NCBI GenBank assembly: GCA_023053685.1
Contig: JALIGW010000010.1
Coordinates: forward strand, 8,594,596-8,658,595
Length of the DNA stretch: 64,000 nucleotides
Direction: 5' to 3'
Origin: Diadophis punctatus similis
Lineage: Eukaryota > Chordata > Lepidosauria > Squamata > Dipsadidae
Each line of letters begins with the position of its first letter. The first letter of the stretch is position 1. A model generated the notes under the pieces. The model had not been told where the DNA came from. It made no database searches and was given only the letters and a program-made list of their open reading frames with translations. The position numbers and the translations under genes are program-made. Positions 44,415 through 57,860 of the stretch are shown here, piece after piece.

Positions 44415-44485
44415 TTATTTATTTATTTATTTTTGGTCGTTTTTGTATGCCGCCCCACTCCCGTAGGACTCAGGGCGGCCATACA
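44415..44485 (-). mobile_element. L2-like LINE 3' terminal fragment
   Basis: TTATTTATTTATTTTT tail followed by the family hairpin GCCGCCCC (from 44449) and CAGGGCGGCC (to 44480), as at 3847 and 33410. Only the last ~70 bases are present. The (TTTC)n array begins directly after it. Confidence 0.8.
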
Positions 44486-44486
44486 A

Positions 44487-44488
<2 letters not shown>

Positions 44489-44571
<83 letters not shown>

Positions 44572-44688
44572 TTCCTTCCTTCCTTCCTTCCTTCCTTCCT
44601 TCCTTCCTTCCTAACTTTTCTTTCTTTCTGTCTTCTTTCTTCTTCCTTCCTTCCTTCCTTCCTTTCTTTCTTCTTTCTTCTTTCCTAA

Positions 44689-44727
<39 letters not shown>

Positions 44728-44743
44728 GTCTGTCTGTCTGTCT

Positions 44744-44798
<55 letters not shown>

Positions 44799-44812
44799 CT
44801 CTCTCTGTCTCT
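44489..44812. repeat. Pyrimidine-strand simple repeats (TTTC, TTCC, CT, CTGT)
   Basis: Long TTTC run, then TTCC, interrupted TTTC, CT, CTGT and again TTTC. All pyrimidines on the plus strand for about 320 bases, mirror in composition to 44075-44345. Confidence 0.95.
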
Positions 44813-44969
44813 CTGTGCGTATATGTGTGTGTTTACTAATCCCCTTTCTGTTCCTCATGGCTCTAGTCTGTCTCACTTGAATGTTACACCTCTTTCATAG
44901 TGTGTAGCAACATAAATTTTGGGCTCAATTCTGGTTGTAAGTTAAGGGCTACCTATATTTTTCTCCTAG

Positions 44970-45130
44970 ATGCCTGCTATCCTTCTTCAAGTTTGTATCA
45001 TCTGTAAATGTATTTTTCACCTCTTATCTAATCTATTTATAATGAAATTGAACAGTGTTAATCCTAAAAGGGAGCCTTTCAGTATACCACTGAACACATC
45101 ACATAAGGCCACTAAGATATATTTTGGGAG
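44970..45130 (-). mobile_element. CR1-like LINE fragment (antisense)
   Basis: The sequence resembles the complement of the CR1 RT region seen at 28780-28930 (TTTGTATCATCTGTAAATG, then a frame-broken run through ATACCACTGAACAC). Short and degraded. Confidence 0.5.
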
Positions 45131-46119
45131 AAATTTATTCAATTGGTTCTCTTTCATTTTATGGAAAATGCAGTAGATGTTCCACCTGATCAAGATCGGA
45201 ACAGGAAGAAATCAAAGTAAGATGGAGTAGCTGTTAATTCAGAAGTTACTGACTCCAGGACTATAGTATCTCAGTCTACACAATATTTGACCCTTGATAG
45301 GGGTTGTGTTTCCTCAGATACAGCAGGCTGCCAATCTGAAGTCCTGGACTCACATCTGTTAGAGGAGTAGGCAAAGACCTATGTTAGGTGTTCTTTATTC
45401 AGCTTTGGCTGGTATATCAGTTATGACCTTACCTGAAATAGAAACCACTGAAGTCAGTCACCCACATCCTTGCCATATTATTAGGTCTGGGAACTACTAA
45501 TCCAGAGTATCTTTTTAAGGTTTATTGTTAATATGCTGGCCTTTACCAAAATGATTACAGCATCCAACCAGTGATCAGACACAACTAAACTACAAGATAG
45601 TGAGGAACAGAACTGGGCTGAGTGGGGTAAGGTAGAGCACAGTGACACAAGGTGACACAAAAATAAACTGTTGTTTAAATAAAGAGTGAAACCTAAATAG
45701 AATGAAATAAGAATAAAATTCTTTACAAAACTTTTATTTTAGAAAAATCTATGTTTACACTGTCTTCTACACCTTTTGATATTCGTAACATTGCATCTTA
45801 TTACAAACATTGTGGGCATGCCTTTTTTTTTAGTAACCCACAACACTTGTATATAAATCACTATAGTCTGAATATAACTATTTTAATTAAAATGAAGAAC
45901 AGAGATAAAATTTTGAAGTGGAAGCTTTCCATAACTTTTCTTTACACAATGTGGGAAAAACTTCTATGTGGTTGCTAAGGTTCACTATTCAACTTGATAT
46001 CACATAATATATCCAAATTAATACATTCCCATAAGAACATTTTCAATTTGCATTGCAAAATATTTTATTTCTTAAATACCTTCTAAACAGTAAAATATGC
46101 ATAATGAAAAAATTAAGAC
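45131..46119. other. AT-rich interval, nothing recognised
   Basis: No gene or clear element. Short frames here show no motif. Confidence 0.45.
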
Positions 46120-46127
46120 AATATACA

Positions 46128-46261
46128 CAGAGGTGTCAAACTGGTGGCCCGTGGGCTGGATGTGTCACATGCAAGCCATGCCCACCCCAGCTCCGTTAAT
46201 GGGAAAAACATCATGAAATGTCATGTGATGACAATGTGAGGCCGCGAGTTTGACACCCATG
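46128..46261. mobile_element. hAT-like MITE (GGTGTCAAACTC family), copy 2
   Basis: The ends CAGAGGTGTCAAACTGGTGG and GCGAGTTTGACACCCATG are inverted repeats. ATATACA is shared by both flanks with a one-base offset. Same family as 41048-41178. Confidence 0.8.
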
Positions 46262-46269
46262 ATATACAA

Positions 46270-47268
46270 TATTGGATGGTTAGAAAACATTAAGTCCCTT
46301 TTACCTGCAAACAATTATTCTGTGATTGTGCAATATTAGCCAAGTTTGATTGATGCAAACTTTAAAAATATTCAAAATCAGAAATATTAAATATTAATTT
46401 CAATCTATTAAGTTTGATTACTTTTTCAATTGGCACCTATTTGCACCTATCAAATTAATTTATTAAACAAAATACGTCTAGCCTGTATAAACATTTATAT
46501 CAATGAGTAATCCTACTTCTCTTATATGCAAAGCAAAGCAAAACCATACATTGTCCCAGTTTATCTCAGTGAAATCAGAATCATCCCAAATTAACAGTAT
46601 TACAATAAAAGTATTTGATATAAAAACAATGAAAACTGTTTTTATACACTATGCTGATTTTTTTTTTAGAAGAATGAACAAAACCTTTAAATTTTCAACC
46701 TAACAGGAGCGTTTCAGAAAATATAATGTAACCAATAGAGAAAGCAACATGTGCTGCAAGAAGAATTAAAGAACCAATCCTGGTTCTGTAATTATCAGCT
46801 GCAAAAGTTCATATTTTGGACATGTGACAAAACTGTGTGTACTAGAAAAAATAGCTACCCTGCTTGGCAAGATTGAAAGAAGTAGGTAGAGAAGACAGAA
46901 ATGAACTCATCGTCTGAAGTGAGGATGACTTCAATGTGCTATTTCTTTAGCATTTGCAAATGTGTTTACAGTCCTTTTATTTTTACAGCATACTTTTAAA
47001 AGGGACACTCTCTTGGTATTTTCCTTTGACCGATTCATTGTTTCAAATAAAAAAGCCTTGAAAATCACACTCATGAAAACTTTGCTTGGGTAATTGACTA
47101 CAAAAATTTGAAGGTGGGGTGAAGAAAGCCTTCATGCAACACACTTTTTTCTTCCCTCCACCCTGCCCCAAGCCAAATCTTAGCTTAGCTTAGCAGGGCT
47201 CTCTGTTGCGTCTTCCAGTCATTTGAGTCAAAAACGAGCTCATTTGAAGGAACGAGAAATATTAACAC
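46270..47268. other. AT-rich interval, nothing recognised
   Basis: No supported gene, RNA or mobile element. Confidence 0.45.
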
Positions 47269-47269
47269 A

Positions 47270-47320
<51 letters not shown>
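47269..47320. repeat. (CA)n microsatellite
   Basis: About 25 CA units without interruption. Confidence 0.97.
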
Positions 47321-47323
<3 letters not shown>

Positions 47324-47740
47324 GAAATTGTTCTGCTCGGGGCTGTGAGGAGCAGGAAGGAAAGGTGCAACTGCGAGGTTATAGGCAGAGCTAAACTGGC
47401 TGAAAGGACAGAAATGTGTATTCAGTTAATTACCGGAGTTGCAGAGGCTGACGGCAAAATAACAGAAAAAGAGGGAGAGAAATCCTCTGACTAGCGTTCA
47501 CGTCCCTGGGCCATTCAGAAGAAACAAGACAAAACCGAAGGCGCTCCTGCATCTTCTGGGAGGCAGGCTTCCTGCCAGCACCCTAAAAGAACTGAAGCTT
47601 CCTTGAGGAGGAGCAAGGCGAGACACAGCGGCTGACGACTTCAATCCGAATAGAGCTGGAAGGGACCTTGGACTAAACGTCTGCGCTGCAGTTGTGGGTT
47701 TTTTTAACTCCCCCCAGTCTTGCACGACCCCCTTTCAGGC
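47321..47740. other. Moderately GC-rich interval with a tiny CR1 end
   Basis: AATAGAGCTGGAAGGGACCT near 47648 resembles the terminal bases of CR1 in antisense. The rest is unassigned. Confidence 0.4.
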
Positions 47741-47741
47741 T

Positions 47742-47873
47742 GATTTTTTGAAAGAATGCCCTAGTCGTGCATTCTTTCAAAAAATCGGGACTTTTTAGAA
47801 ATGCAGCGGGACGCGGGACAAATCATTAAAAAGCGTGGCTGTCCCGCCAAAATCGGGACATCTGGTCACCTTA
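47742..47873. mobile_element. GGTGACCAGAT-type DNA element end and a perfect palindrome
   Basis: An 18-bp perfect inverted repeat (47742-47759 with 47769-47786, arm GATTTTTTGAAAGAATGC, loop 9) is followed by a GCGGGACGCGGGAC region. The end is TCTGGTCACCTTA (47861-47873), the complement of the end at 44347. Confidence 0.6.
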
Positions 47874-47884
47874 AGATAGAGACA

Positions 47885-47930
47885 AGACAGGCAGGCAGGC
47901 AGGCAGGCAAGCAGGCAGGCAGGCAGGCAA
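47885..47930. repeat. (GGCA)n microsatellite
   Basis: About ten GGCA units with one AGCA interruption. Confidence 0.93.
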
Positions 47931-48090
47931 TGGGGGTGCAATTGTTTCTTTTAGGGAGCATAACTGGCTGGAAGTTGTAGTAAGATATCAGTTTAATGGA
48001 CTAATGGGTTTAATGGACTAATAGAAGAGTTGTCTGTTAAAACAAAATGTCTGTTAAATTCAAATGGTAAGTGAGATTTTTCTTAAGTTA

Positions 48091-48146
48091 ATGGTACGTT
48101 GTCTTACCTGAACGTCCATTCTCGTAGGTGTGGAGCTATCATCCAG
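48091..48146. repeat. DIRS terminal repeat: arm of a perfect 56-bp inverted repeat
   Basis: From ATGGTACGTTGTCTTACC to AGCTATCATCCAG. It is the exact reverse complement of 48404-48459. Sequence after it (GATGGG) is repeated directly at 48490. Confidence 0.93.
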
Positions 48147-48403
48147 GATGGGTTACGTCACGTCTCTCACCCAATCAGGACTGAGTCTTTTTCTAATTTA
48201 ATTCTGCCTCCGTCTGCGAGACCCCGCTTTTTGACGAAGACGAAACACCGACTCACGTGGTCACCGCTGGAATCTCTCGAACCTAATAAAATAAACTTGT
48301 ATCCCGCCCCGGCCCCTTCACCATAACATAACAGTAGAACAAACTAATAACTAATCAACTAATAACTACCTGCCACCCCGGGACCCCTGCTGAACGGGAG
48401 GGT

Positions 48404-48497
48404 CTGGATGATAGCTCCACACCTACGAGAATGGACGTTCAGGTAAGACAACGTACCATTCTCCATAGTGGGTGGAGCTATCATCCAGGATGGGACA
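48404..48497. repeat. DIRS internal complementary region
   Basis: 48404-48459 is complementary to 48091-48146. The adjoining 48468-48496 (GTGGGTGGAGCTATCATCCA and on) repeats 48127-48152 directly. Such an internal region matching the outer ends is the hallmark of DIRS1-type elements, where it is thought to template circularisation of the cDNA. Confidence 0.85.
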
Positions 48498-48531
48498 TAC
48501 CAAAGACGGTGTCCCGAGGGAAGGGAAAATG

Positions 48532-49998
48532 TTAACGGGGTTCCCGGGTTTCAGGGGGCAGAACTCTTTGCAACACCCTGCGGCCAAAGGCTGCGTCGGA
48601 AGAAGCAAAGGAATCTATTTTGTAGTGTCTGATGAATGACGATGGAGTGGCCCAGGAGGCCGCTCTACAGATTTCCTCCATAGGAGCCTGGGAGGCCCAG
48701 GCCGCGGACGTGGCCGCGCTCCTAGTAGAGTGGGCTGTGATCCCCGATGGGCAGGGTTTGGCCGCCAGTTCGTATGCCTTGGCAATGACCGCCCGAATCC
48801 ACCGCCCCACCGTGGCCGAGGAAACCTTGAGACCCATGGAAGAGGGGAGGAAGGACAGAAAAAGGGCCTCCGACCTGCGCCACTCCTTAGTGCGCTTCAG
48901 GTAGATGCGGAGAGCCCGGCGGACATCGAGGGAATGCCACTGGCATTCCAGAGGTTGAGAGGGACGAGCACAGAAGCTGGGGAGAACCAGTTCCTGAGCT
49001 CTATGGAACCAGGAGTTCACCTTGGGTAGGAAGGTGGGATCTAGTCTCAGAACCACCTTGTCTGGGAAGAATATGCAGAGGTCGGATCTAGCTGACAGAG
49101 CCGCTATCTCCGAGATCCTGCGAGCTGAAGTAATGGCCACTAGGAAGACCACCTTCTGAGTTAGGTACCTAAGGGAGGTGGTTCGCAGGGGCTCGTAGGG
49201 AGCGCCCGTTAGGGAGTTAAGGACTAGAGGCAGGTCCCAGGTAGGGAAGCGATGAACTACTGGGGGTCTGTGCGAGGATGCTCCCCTCAGAAAAAGTCTG
49301 ATGAGTGGGTGATGTGAAAGAGAAGGCAGGCTGCCGCAGGACAGAACGGAAGATAGAGCTGCCACTTGTCGTCGGAGAGTGTTAGCCGACAGACCCTTGT
49401 CAAAGCCATCTTTGAGAAACCCCAATACATGGCCCACTGAGTTGAGAATGGGTGAACAGCCCGCCGTTTGACACCAGGCACAGAAGGTACGCCAGGAGGC
49501 GGAGTAGATGCGTTCCGTTGAGGGACGCCTGGAGTCGAGGATGAGATCGATGGCTCCGGAGGGAATGCGTCGGTTGATTAGAGTGTTCCGCTCAACCTCC
49601 ACACGGTCAGTTGAAGCCAGCGGGGCTCCGGATGATTGATTTCCCCCTGGCTGAGTAGAGATCTGGTCACTGGCAGGTGCCATGGGGGGCAGGCTGACAA
49701 GGTCAGAATGTCCGCAAACCAGGTACGGCGAGGCCAGTGAGGGGCCAGAAGGAGAACCTCTGCTTTCTCTGTCATGATCTTGCGGAGGACCCGAGGGATC
49801 AGAGCCAGTGGTGGAAAGGCATATAGAAGGCCGCGGGGCCACGGGGACCGGAGGGCGTCCGTTCCTTCCGCTTCCGGGCATTGGAACCTGGTGAAGAATC
49901 TGTTCAGTTGGGCATTCTCCCTGGTGGCGAATAGATCCACTAGAGGGGTGCCGAACCGTAGAGATATCTGGTGGAAGATGTCGGGATCGAGTTTCCAT
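48532..49998 (-). CDS. DIRS tyrosine recombinase
   Basis: A 488-codon open frame without internal stops. Downstream of a variable N-terminal part (overlapping RNase H in another frame) are a SAM-like region (LSANTLRRQVAALSSVL) and the catalytic domain: an Arg in ITSARRISEIAALS, the H-x-x-R box in ITAHSTRSAATSAAW, and the Tyr nucleophile in FIRHYKID near 48620. This enzyme class integrates circular DIRS cDNA by site-specific recombination, which is why no target duplication is made. The true start is uncertain. It may be produced by overlap translation from the upstream frame. The frame looks intact, but the element is interrupted by the gap. Confidence 0.85.
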   Translation of the reverse strand: METRSRHLPPDISTVRHPSSGSIRHQGECPTEQILHQVPMPGSGRNGRPPVPVAPRPSICLSTTGSDPSGPPQDHDRESRGSPSGPSLASPYLVCGHSDLVSLPPMAPASDQISTQPGGNQSSGAPLASTDRVEVERNTLINRRIPSGAIDLILDSRRPSTERIYSASWRTFCAWCQTAGCSPILNSVGHVLGFLKDGFDKGLSANTLRRQVAALSSVLSCGSLPSLSHHPLIRLFLRGASSHRPPVVHRFPTWDLPLVLNSLTGAPYEPLRTTSLRYLTQKVVFLVAITSARRISEIAALSARSDLCIFFPDKVVLRLDPTFLPKVNSWFHRAQELVLPSFCARPSQPLECQWHSLDVRRALRIYLKRTKEWRRSEALFLSFLPSSMGLKVSSATVGRWIRAVIAKAYELAAKPCPSGITAHSTRSAATSAAWASQAPMEEICRAASWATPSSFIRHYKIDSFASSDAAFGRRVLQRVLPPETREPR

Positions 49999-50316
49999 TC
50001 CGTCTGATCTATCAAAGAGCGGCTCAGCCAGTCCGCTTGCGTGTTGGCTTCCCCCGAAATATGTTCCGCCACGATGGAGAGGAGATGTTTCTCTGCCCAG
50101 GTTCCCAGAGCCCAGGCTTCGTCCATGAGAGTTCGGGAGTGAGTGCCCCCCTGCCTGTTGACATGTGCCTTGGCCGTGGTGTTGTCCGTGAGGACCAGGA
50201 TGTGACGGCCTTCGACTAGGTGCTTGAACTGTAGGAGTGCTAGGCGGATGGCTCGCAGTTCCAGTAGGTTGATGGGGAGGGATGTCTCCTGAGGAGACCA
50301 GCGACCCTGGGCGATT
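49578..50316 (-). CDS. DIRS RT/RNase H polyprotein, C-terminal part
   Basis: The minus strand reads RNase H: INLLELRAIRLALLQF, VLTDNTTAKAHVNRQGG and EHISGEANTQADWLSR, with acidic residues conserved. A DIRS-typical tail follows (FGTPLVDLFATRENAQLN; GTDALRSPWPRGLLYAFPP; LLLAPHWPRRTWF). The stop is at 49578, inside the recombinase frame, so the two overlap by about 420 bases. Reverse transcriptase must lie in the assembly gap or be absent. Confidence 0.85.
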
Positions 50317-50416
50317 NNNNNNNNNNNNNNNNNNNNNNNNNNNNNNNNNNNNNNNNNNNNNNNNNNNNNNNNNNNNNNNNNNNNNNNNNNNNNNNNNNNN
50401 NNNNNNNNNNNNNNNN
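50317..50416. other. Assembly gap (100 N)
   Basis: Exactly 100 undetermined bases, a conventional placeholder. The real length is unknown. It separates DIRS RNase H from a TTG/TTA array. Confidence 1.
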
Positions 50417-50430
50417 TCATTCTACAACAC

Positions 50431-53220
<2,790 letters not shown>

Positions 53221-53760
53221 ATGAATATCAATGATGGAATTATCAGAAGCGATCAAGGGACAAAAGAACCACAAAACCCCAGGACCAGATGGGCCACTGG
53301 CAGAATTTTACAAAGGTTTTACAAGATACTTTAGGCTCATCAATGTTGGAAGTTTATAATGAACTATTGATTGATGCGAAGGTACCAAGTTCGTGGATGG
53401 AAGCAAATATTATTTTGATTCCAAAAGAAGATTCAGATTTAATGCAGATAAAAACTATAGGCTCATCTCTTTACTGAATGCTGACTATAAAATATATACT
53501 TCAATAATAGCAGCAAGACTAAAAGGTTCCTAAATGAATTTATACATTCAGATCGCTTTAAGCTTTTTTCCCCTTGAGACAGATTAAAAACAAAATGAGA
53601 ATGATTTTAAATACATAAAAAGGCACAAGAAAAGGATGTCCACTATCTCCCCTGCTATTCATATTGACACTGGAAGTGCTAAATATAAATATTAGGCCAG
53701 ACACAGAAATTAAAGGCATGGAAACTGGAAAACAAAGTCTTAGATTTTGATAAACTCAGA
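53221..53760 (+). pseudogene. L1-like LINE RT fragment
   Basis: The plus strand, in shifting frames, reads PGPDGPLAEFYK (53280), VPSSWMEANIILIPKE (53390) and [16 protein letters not shown] (53640-53690), the RT motifs of L1 elements. Several frameshifts; the YxDD box is not visible. Confidence 0.72.
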
Positions 53761-54620
53761 GAAAACTTGAGAAAGATTCCTTGGATGAAATTCCTAAAGG
53801 GAAAAGCAACTCAAGAAGCTTGGTAAACTCTGAAAAACATGATTATAAAAGCCCACAACAGCACAATACCAATGAGAAAGAAAAACAAGAAATCCAAGAA
53901 GAAACCAGCATGGCTGCACAAAGACCTCACTGACAAATTGAATGAATAAAGGACAAATACAAAAAAAAAATGGAAAGAGGGACACATAACTAAGGCAGAA
54001 TATCAGCAGATAGCCAGAATCTGTAAAGAAAAAAAAACAGGAAAGCAAAGGCCCAGAATGAAGAAAGACTTGCAACAAAAATCAAAGATAATAAAAAGTT
54101 TCTTCCAACACATAAATAACAAAAAAAATCAAGAAACAGCCCACTAAAGAGAGAAGGCAACACAGAGAAAGCCGTGAGTTGGCTTAACTCATTCTTTGCA
54201 TCGGTCTTATGCAAAAAGAAATGCAGCCCAACTAACCAGAAATATAACTGGAAAAAAAACAGACTGGAAACTAAAGTTAAAATAAGCAAAAAAAAAAAAA
54301 AAAAACAGTAAGAGAACACCTGTCTGAAGTTGATGAATACAAATCACCAGGACCAGATGGATTACATCCCAGAGTCCTAAAGGAGCTGGTAGATGAAATC
54401 TCAGAACCACTGCACCACATCTTTTAAAAAAAAATCTTGGAACACAGGGGAACTACCTGAGGACTGAAAAGAGCTGATGTGGTTCTCATCTTCAAAAAAA
54501 AAAAGAAAAAAACCAAGCACTGGGCCCTATCTAACAAAATGAAATTCAATGCAGAGAAAAGTACAATCCTACACTTAGGTAAGAAAAAACAAAAATATAC
54601 ATACTTAATACAAATTAGTG
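53760..54620 (+). pseudogene. CR1 LINE ORF2 fragment (sense)
   Basis: In broken frames the plus strand reads the linker between endonuclease and RT and early RT: KPAWLHKDLTDKL, AEYQQIARICK, SPGPDGLHPRVLKELVDE (about 54345-54395), then ISEPLHHIF, and later MKFNAEKSTILHLG (54540-54580). Rich in A runs from decay. The boundary with the L1-like fragment is approximate. Confidence 0.72.
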
Positions 54621-55192
54621 CAACAAATTAAAACAGATTTGGAGAAATGGAAAAGTGGAAAAAATCTATAACTATCATTGATGGGAACAGTAGCCACCAT
54701 AAAATGAATATCCTGCAATGGCTAGCAGACAAAACAGGGCTAGGGGAAAAAAAGGGGGGGGGGAAAGAAGGAAATATATCAAAGGATTAGTGATATAAGG
54801 AAGATACATTAAATTGGTTAAACAAATAGCATGACTATTATTTCCTAAAATGATTTTTACCCAGACAACGCACTGTTCAATTGAAATTGGAATTTTCATA
54901 TGCCATAAAGTAAAATAAAAACAAAAAATTACCCCCCACACACACATGTACACAGGCATGCACATTTATCCCATGGTTTTCTTTGCTTTAAATTAAATTT
55001 AGAGGTACTCACCTTCCTTCCAAGAAGCCTTTGAGCTCAAACTCAAAACCCCTTTAAAACCTACTTTCCAATGGCCAAGGTCAAAGAAACTTACCCACAG
55101 ACTTCAATGGGTCTGTTGCCAGCAAGGGAGTTTACTTAGGCCAGGATCATTGGAGAGGTTAGCTTGGAGTCCCATCTCTTGGGTGCCAAATT
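54621..55192. other. Unassigned interval
   Basis: AT-rich at first. The part from 55000 could be the leader of an antisense retroviral element: the complement of 55165-55190 contains TTTGGCACCCAAGAGATGG, which resembles a primer-binding site next to an LTR. No coding region follows. Confidence 0.3.
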
Positions 55193-55752
55193 GTTGTAAG
55201 GAATATTCTTCTGGGTTCAGTTCCAAGTGGGGAAAAAGACACTGGATTCATGGAAGTTGCTTGGAAAGAAGGTTTAATGGAGAACAGAGAGCACATGGAA
55301 TGAGCTCCTGAACAGAAAAGGTGGATCACATGTTTCCAGGTGTTGGGTCCAGAGAAAGAAGGGTCGAGATGCTGAAATTTCCTTGCTTTATGCCCTCTCT
55401 TGGGACCCACCTCTTAGTTTCCTGTTCCTGTGTATGTAATGCACTCTGATTGGTGGTCAGACCCCCCCTAGGGGTGAGGGTCTTAGCTAGCCTTTTAGGC
55501 TGTCTCCCAAATTTGTTTGAGTGCTGGTAATTTTCCAGATGGTAGAGGGCTAATCCTATCATGTCCTAAGGGTGAAGGTTTTAATCCCATCACCCTGGAG
55601 CTGAAGGAGGGGGGCAGGGAGCTACAGGAAGCTGCTTTGCATTTAAAACATGTTTCTCCTTTCCTCATTCAGGGAAACATATTATTTCCTTTTTCAATAT
55701 TTCCTAGGATATTTCATTTTCCTAGGAGACGGGTGGGTGCTAACTTTCTACA
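55193..55752 (-). repeat. Possible retroviral LTR (antisense)
   Basis: Ends TGTAAGGAATATTC and AACTTTCTACA are an imperfect inverted repeat, with a primer-binding-like site directly at the left. No target duplication was established. Weak call. Confidence 0.35.
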
Positions 55753-56769
55753 GTTAATCTGAGAATGTTATCTGATAGGACCTCAGAGCACTGACCCCAT
55801 GCTTTGGAAGGTATTATGGGGATCTGGCACACCTGGATTTCAGGAAAGAAGTTCACCTAATTACTCTATTTAAATCAATAGGAAGGCATGTTGCGATTTT
55901 GAGAGTGAACTGACAGATATGTAACCTTTTTTCCGTTTTTAAATTGGTATGCTAAAGGATGCCAATAGACAGAAGTAACTAATTTAAAGAATACCAAACA
56001 AAGATGGAAGTATATTGAAATTATGTAGAGGTGTCAAAATCCAAGATAACTTAGAAGATATTCCCTATTTACAAAAAAAGGTCAGTTGATATTCGATGAG
56101 AATGTCATTACCACGCTGGAAGTCTACATGAAAATGTCTCTTTAGAAATAATCTGGAAAGATTCTAACCAAACTATGCAGGTAAATCTGAAGAATCACAG
56201 AGTGGCCAGCAAATCTATAGTTCAAGGTCAGTATACATTTTAACATCAAGTATAGGAGTGTTAACAAAGTGTGTAAGCTATTGTGGGAAGCCCTACCCCA
56301 GAAAAATGAAATATTTTGGGAAATATTAAAAAGACAGAATATTATATTTCCCTAAAGGAGAAATGGAGAAACATGCTCTTAAAGACAGAAACCAGCCCCA
56401 GTCTCCCTGCCCCCAAGCAGAAACTGAGGTGACCAGCTTTTAGAAATGCAGATTTAGTAATCCATTCAAGACAGGATATTTTGAAACTCCTTGCAGCACA
56501 ATTAACAAAAGCAGAGTGATATGATTAGAAGCAGCCCCTCACCCAAGATCCAACACAGGATGAAAGCCATTAGCCACAATAGGAATTGCCCAACATCCTT
56601 TCAGAACACAAGCCCCTTCATTGCACCATCCCCAGAGCAGTCCAAACTTCAACGTCACAGAAACCTGGGAGCTCAGATAAGCAACAAAAAAAAGGTTGAC
56701 AAAATTAGCTCAAACACCTAGGATTTGCATTTCCTCTTTTGCCCAGAGAACCAGCTATGACCCCAACAT

Positions 56770-56843
56770 AACCCCTACATGACCTCATAGGAATCTGACA
56801 ACAGCCAACCCCTACATGATCCCACAGGAATCTGACAACAGCC
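56770..56843 (+). repeat. Tandem 37-bp duplication, enhancer-like
   Basis: Two units (56770-56806 and 56807-56843) starting AACCCCTACATGA and ending CTGACAACAGCC, with four differences. They lie about 60 bases upstream of a TATA box. Confidence 0.75.
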
Positions 56844-56900
56844 AATTAAAGGACATGTTCTTGCACAGAAACAGGAAGCTCAAATACAAAGCCCAAAAGG

Positions 56901-56907
56901 TATAAAA
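56901..56907 (+). promoter_or_regulatory. TATA box candidate
   Basis: TATAAAA following AAAAGG and followed by CCCACGCATTCTC. Together with the duplicated upstream units it resembles retroviral U3 promoter layout. No transcript evidence is available here. Confidence 0.4.
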
Positions 56908-57290
56908 ACCCACGCATTCTCAACTCCATTTCGTTCAGCTGACCCATATTAGCAAAATAATGCTTAGGATCATTAGAACCTTACAGACAAAGGGAAATGC
57001 AGATGTTCAAACTGGCATTAAACAAAAGGAATAAAAAAATGTTGTTGATGCTCACTGGATAATTGAAAAATCAAAGAATACCCAAAAGAAGTTAATGATT
57101 ATAGAAATGCAATTCTTGACCATAGAAGTGTCTTAATTTGGGTCAATACTTTCAAACTGTCATATGTACTTTGGAAAGTGGGAATTCCAGAACATCTCCC
57201 TAGAGATAAGGACTGCACCCCCTCTCCGAGGGTTCTGGAAAGCTCTTAAAACCTGGTTTTGGTCCCAGGCCCAGTGTTGATGTATTAATC

Positions 57291-57724
57291 ACTATATTTC
57301 TGGCTCCCTTGCTTTATTTTTAATATTTTTATTAAAGTTTTACAAAATACATAAAACTAAAACAAATTAACAAATTAAATTTATTTTAGAAAGAAAAGCA
57401 AAAGTGCAGAAAAAATAAAACAACAACAAAAAATAGAAAACTTCCCTTTTCCTTTGCAGCAAGGGCATTGACAAAATTCTCTTTTACTCTATTATTACTA
57501 AAAAAACTTAACTTTTTTCCATTATCAAATTTTCTTTCTCGAAATCACAAATTATAAGTGTATATTTTCCTGTTTCATGCAAAAATATCTATAAGTTTTT
57601 TAAAAAATTGCGTCGTTTATAAGATTGTTTTAGTTTCGGTTGGCCATATGGTTTTATGTGTTAATTGTTTGAATGGATTTTGGTATGCTGCTCAGAATCT
57701 ATTGGAATTGGAGCTAAATTAAAT

Positions 57725-57804
<80 letters not shown>

Positions 57805-57860
57805 ACAAACAAACAAACAAACAAACAAATAAACAAATAAACAAATAAATCAATCAATCA
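57291..57860 (+). mobile_element. Decayed L2-like LINE 3' end with long AAAT tail
   Basis: GGTATGCTGCTCAGAATC (57680) matches the L2-like terminal hairpin region in decayed form, followed by (AAAT)n and (AAAC)n (57722-57860). Bases 57300-57600 are AT-rich and may be an insertion within it. Confidence 0.5.

Larger units (their letters stand above)
48091..50316 (-). mobile_element. DIRS1-like tyrosine-recombinase retrotransposon, 3' part
   Basis: Antisense element. RNase H runs from the gap at 50317 to 49578, a tyrosine recombinase frame overlaps it (49998-48532), and then comes the terminal/internal complementary repeat region (48091-48497). No LTRs or 5-bp duplications, as expected for DIRS. 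The RT part and the left inverted terminal repeat lie in or beyond the gap and are not seen at the far side, where different sequence begins. Confidence 0.88.
55753..57290. other. Unassigned interval holding a promoter-like stretch
   Basis: No gene. The part 56276-57040 has LTR-like traits: duplicated 37-bp units, a TATA box and an AATAAA-like signal near 57030. Edges were not found. Confidence 0.35.

Noticed and set aside
48632..49029. Plus-strand frames opposite the DIRS recombinase
   Set aside because: Shadows of the recombinase frame. The minus strand carries the recognised motifs.
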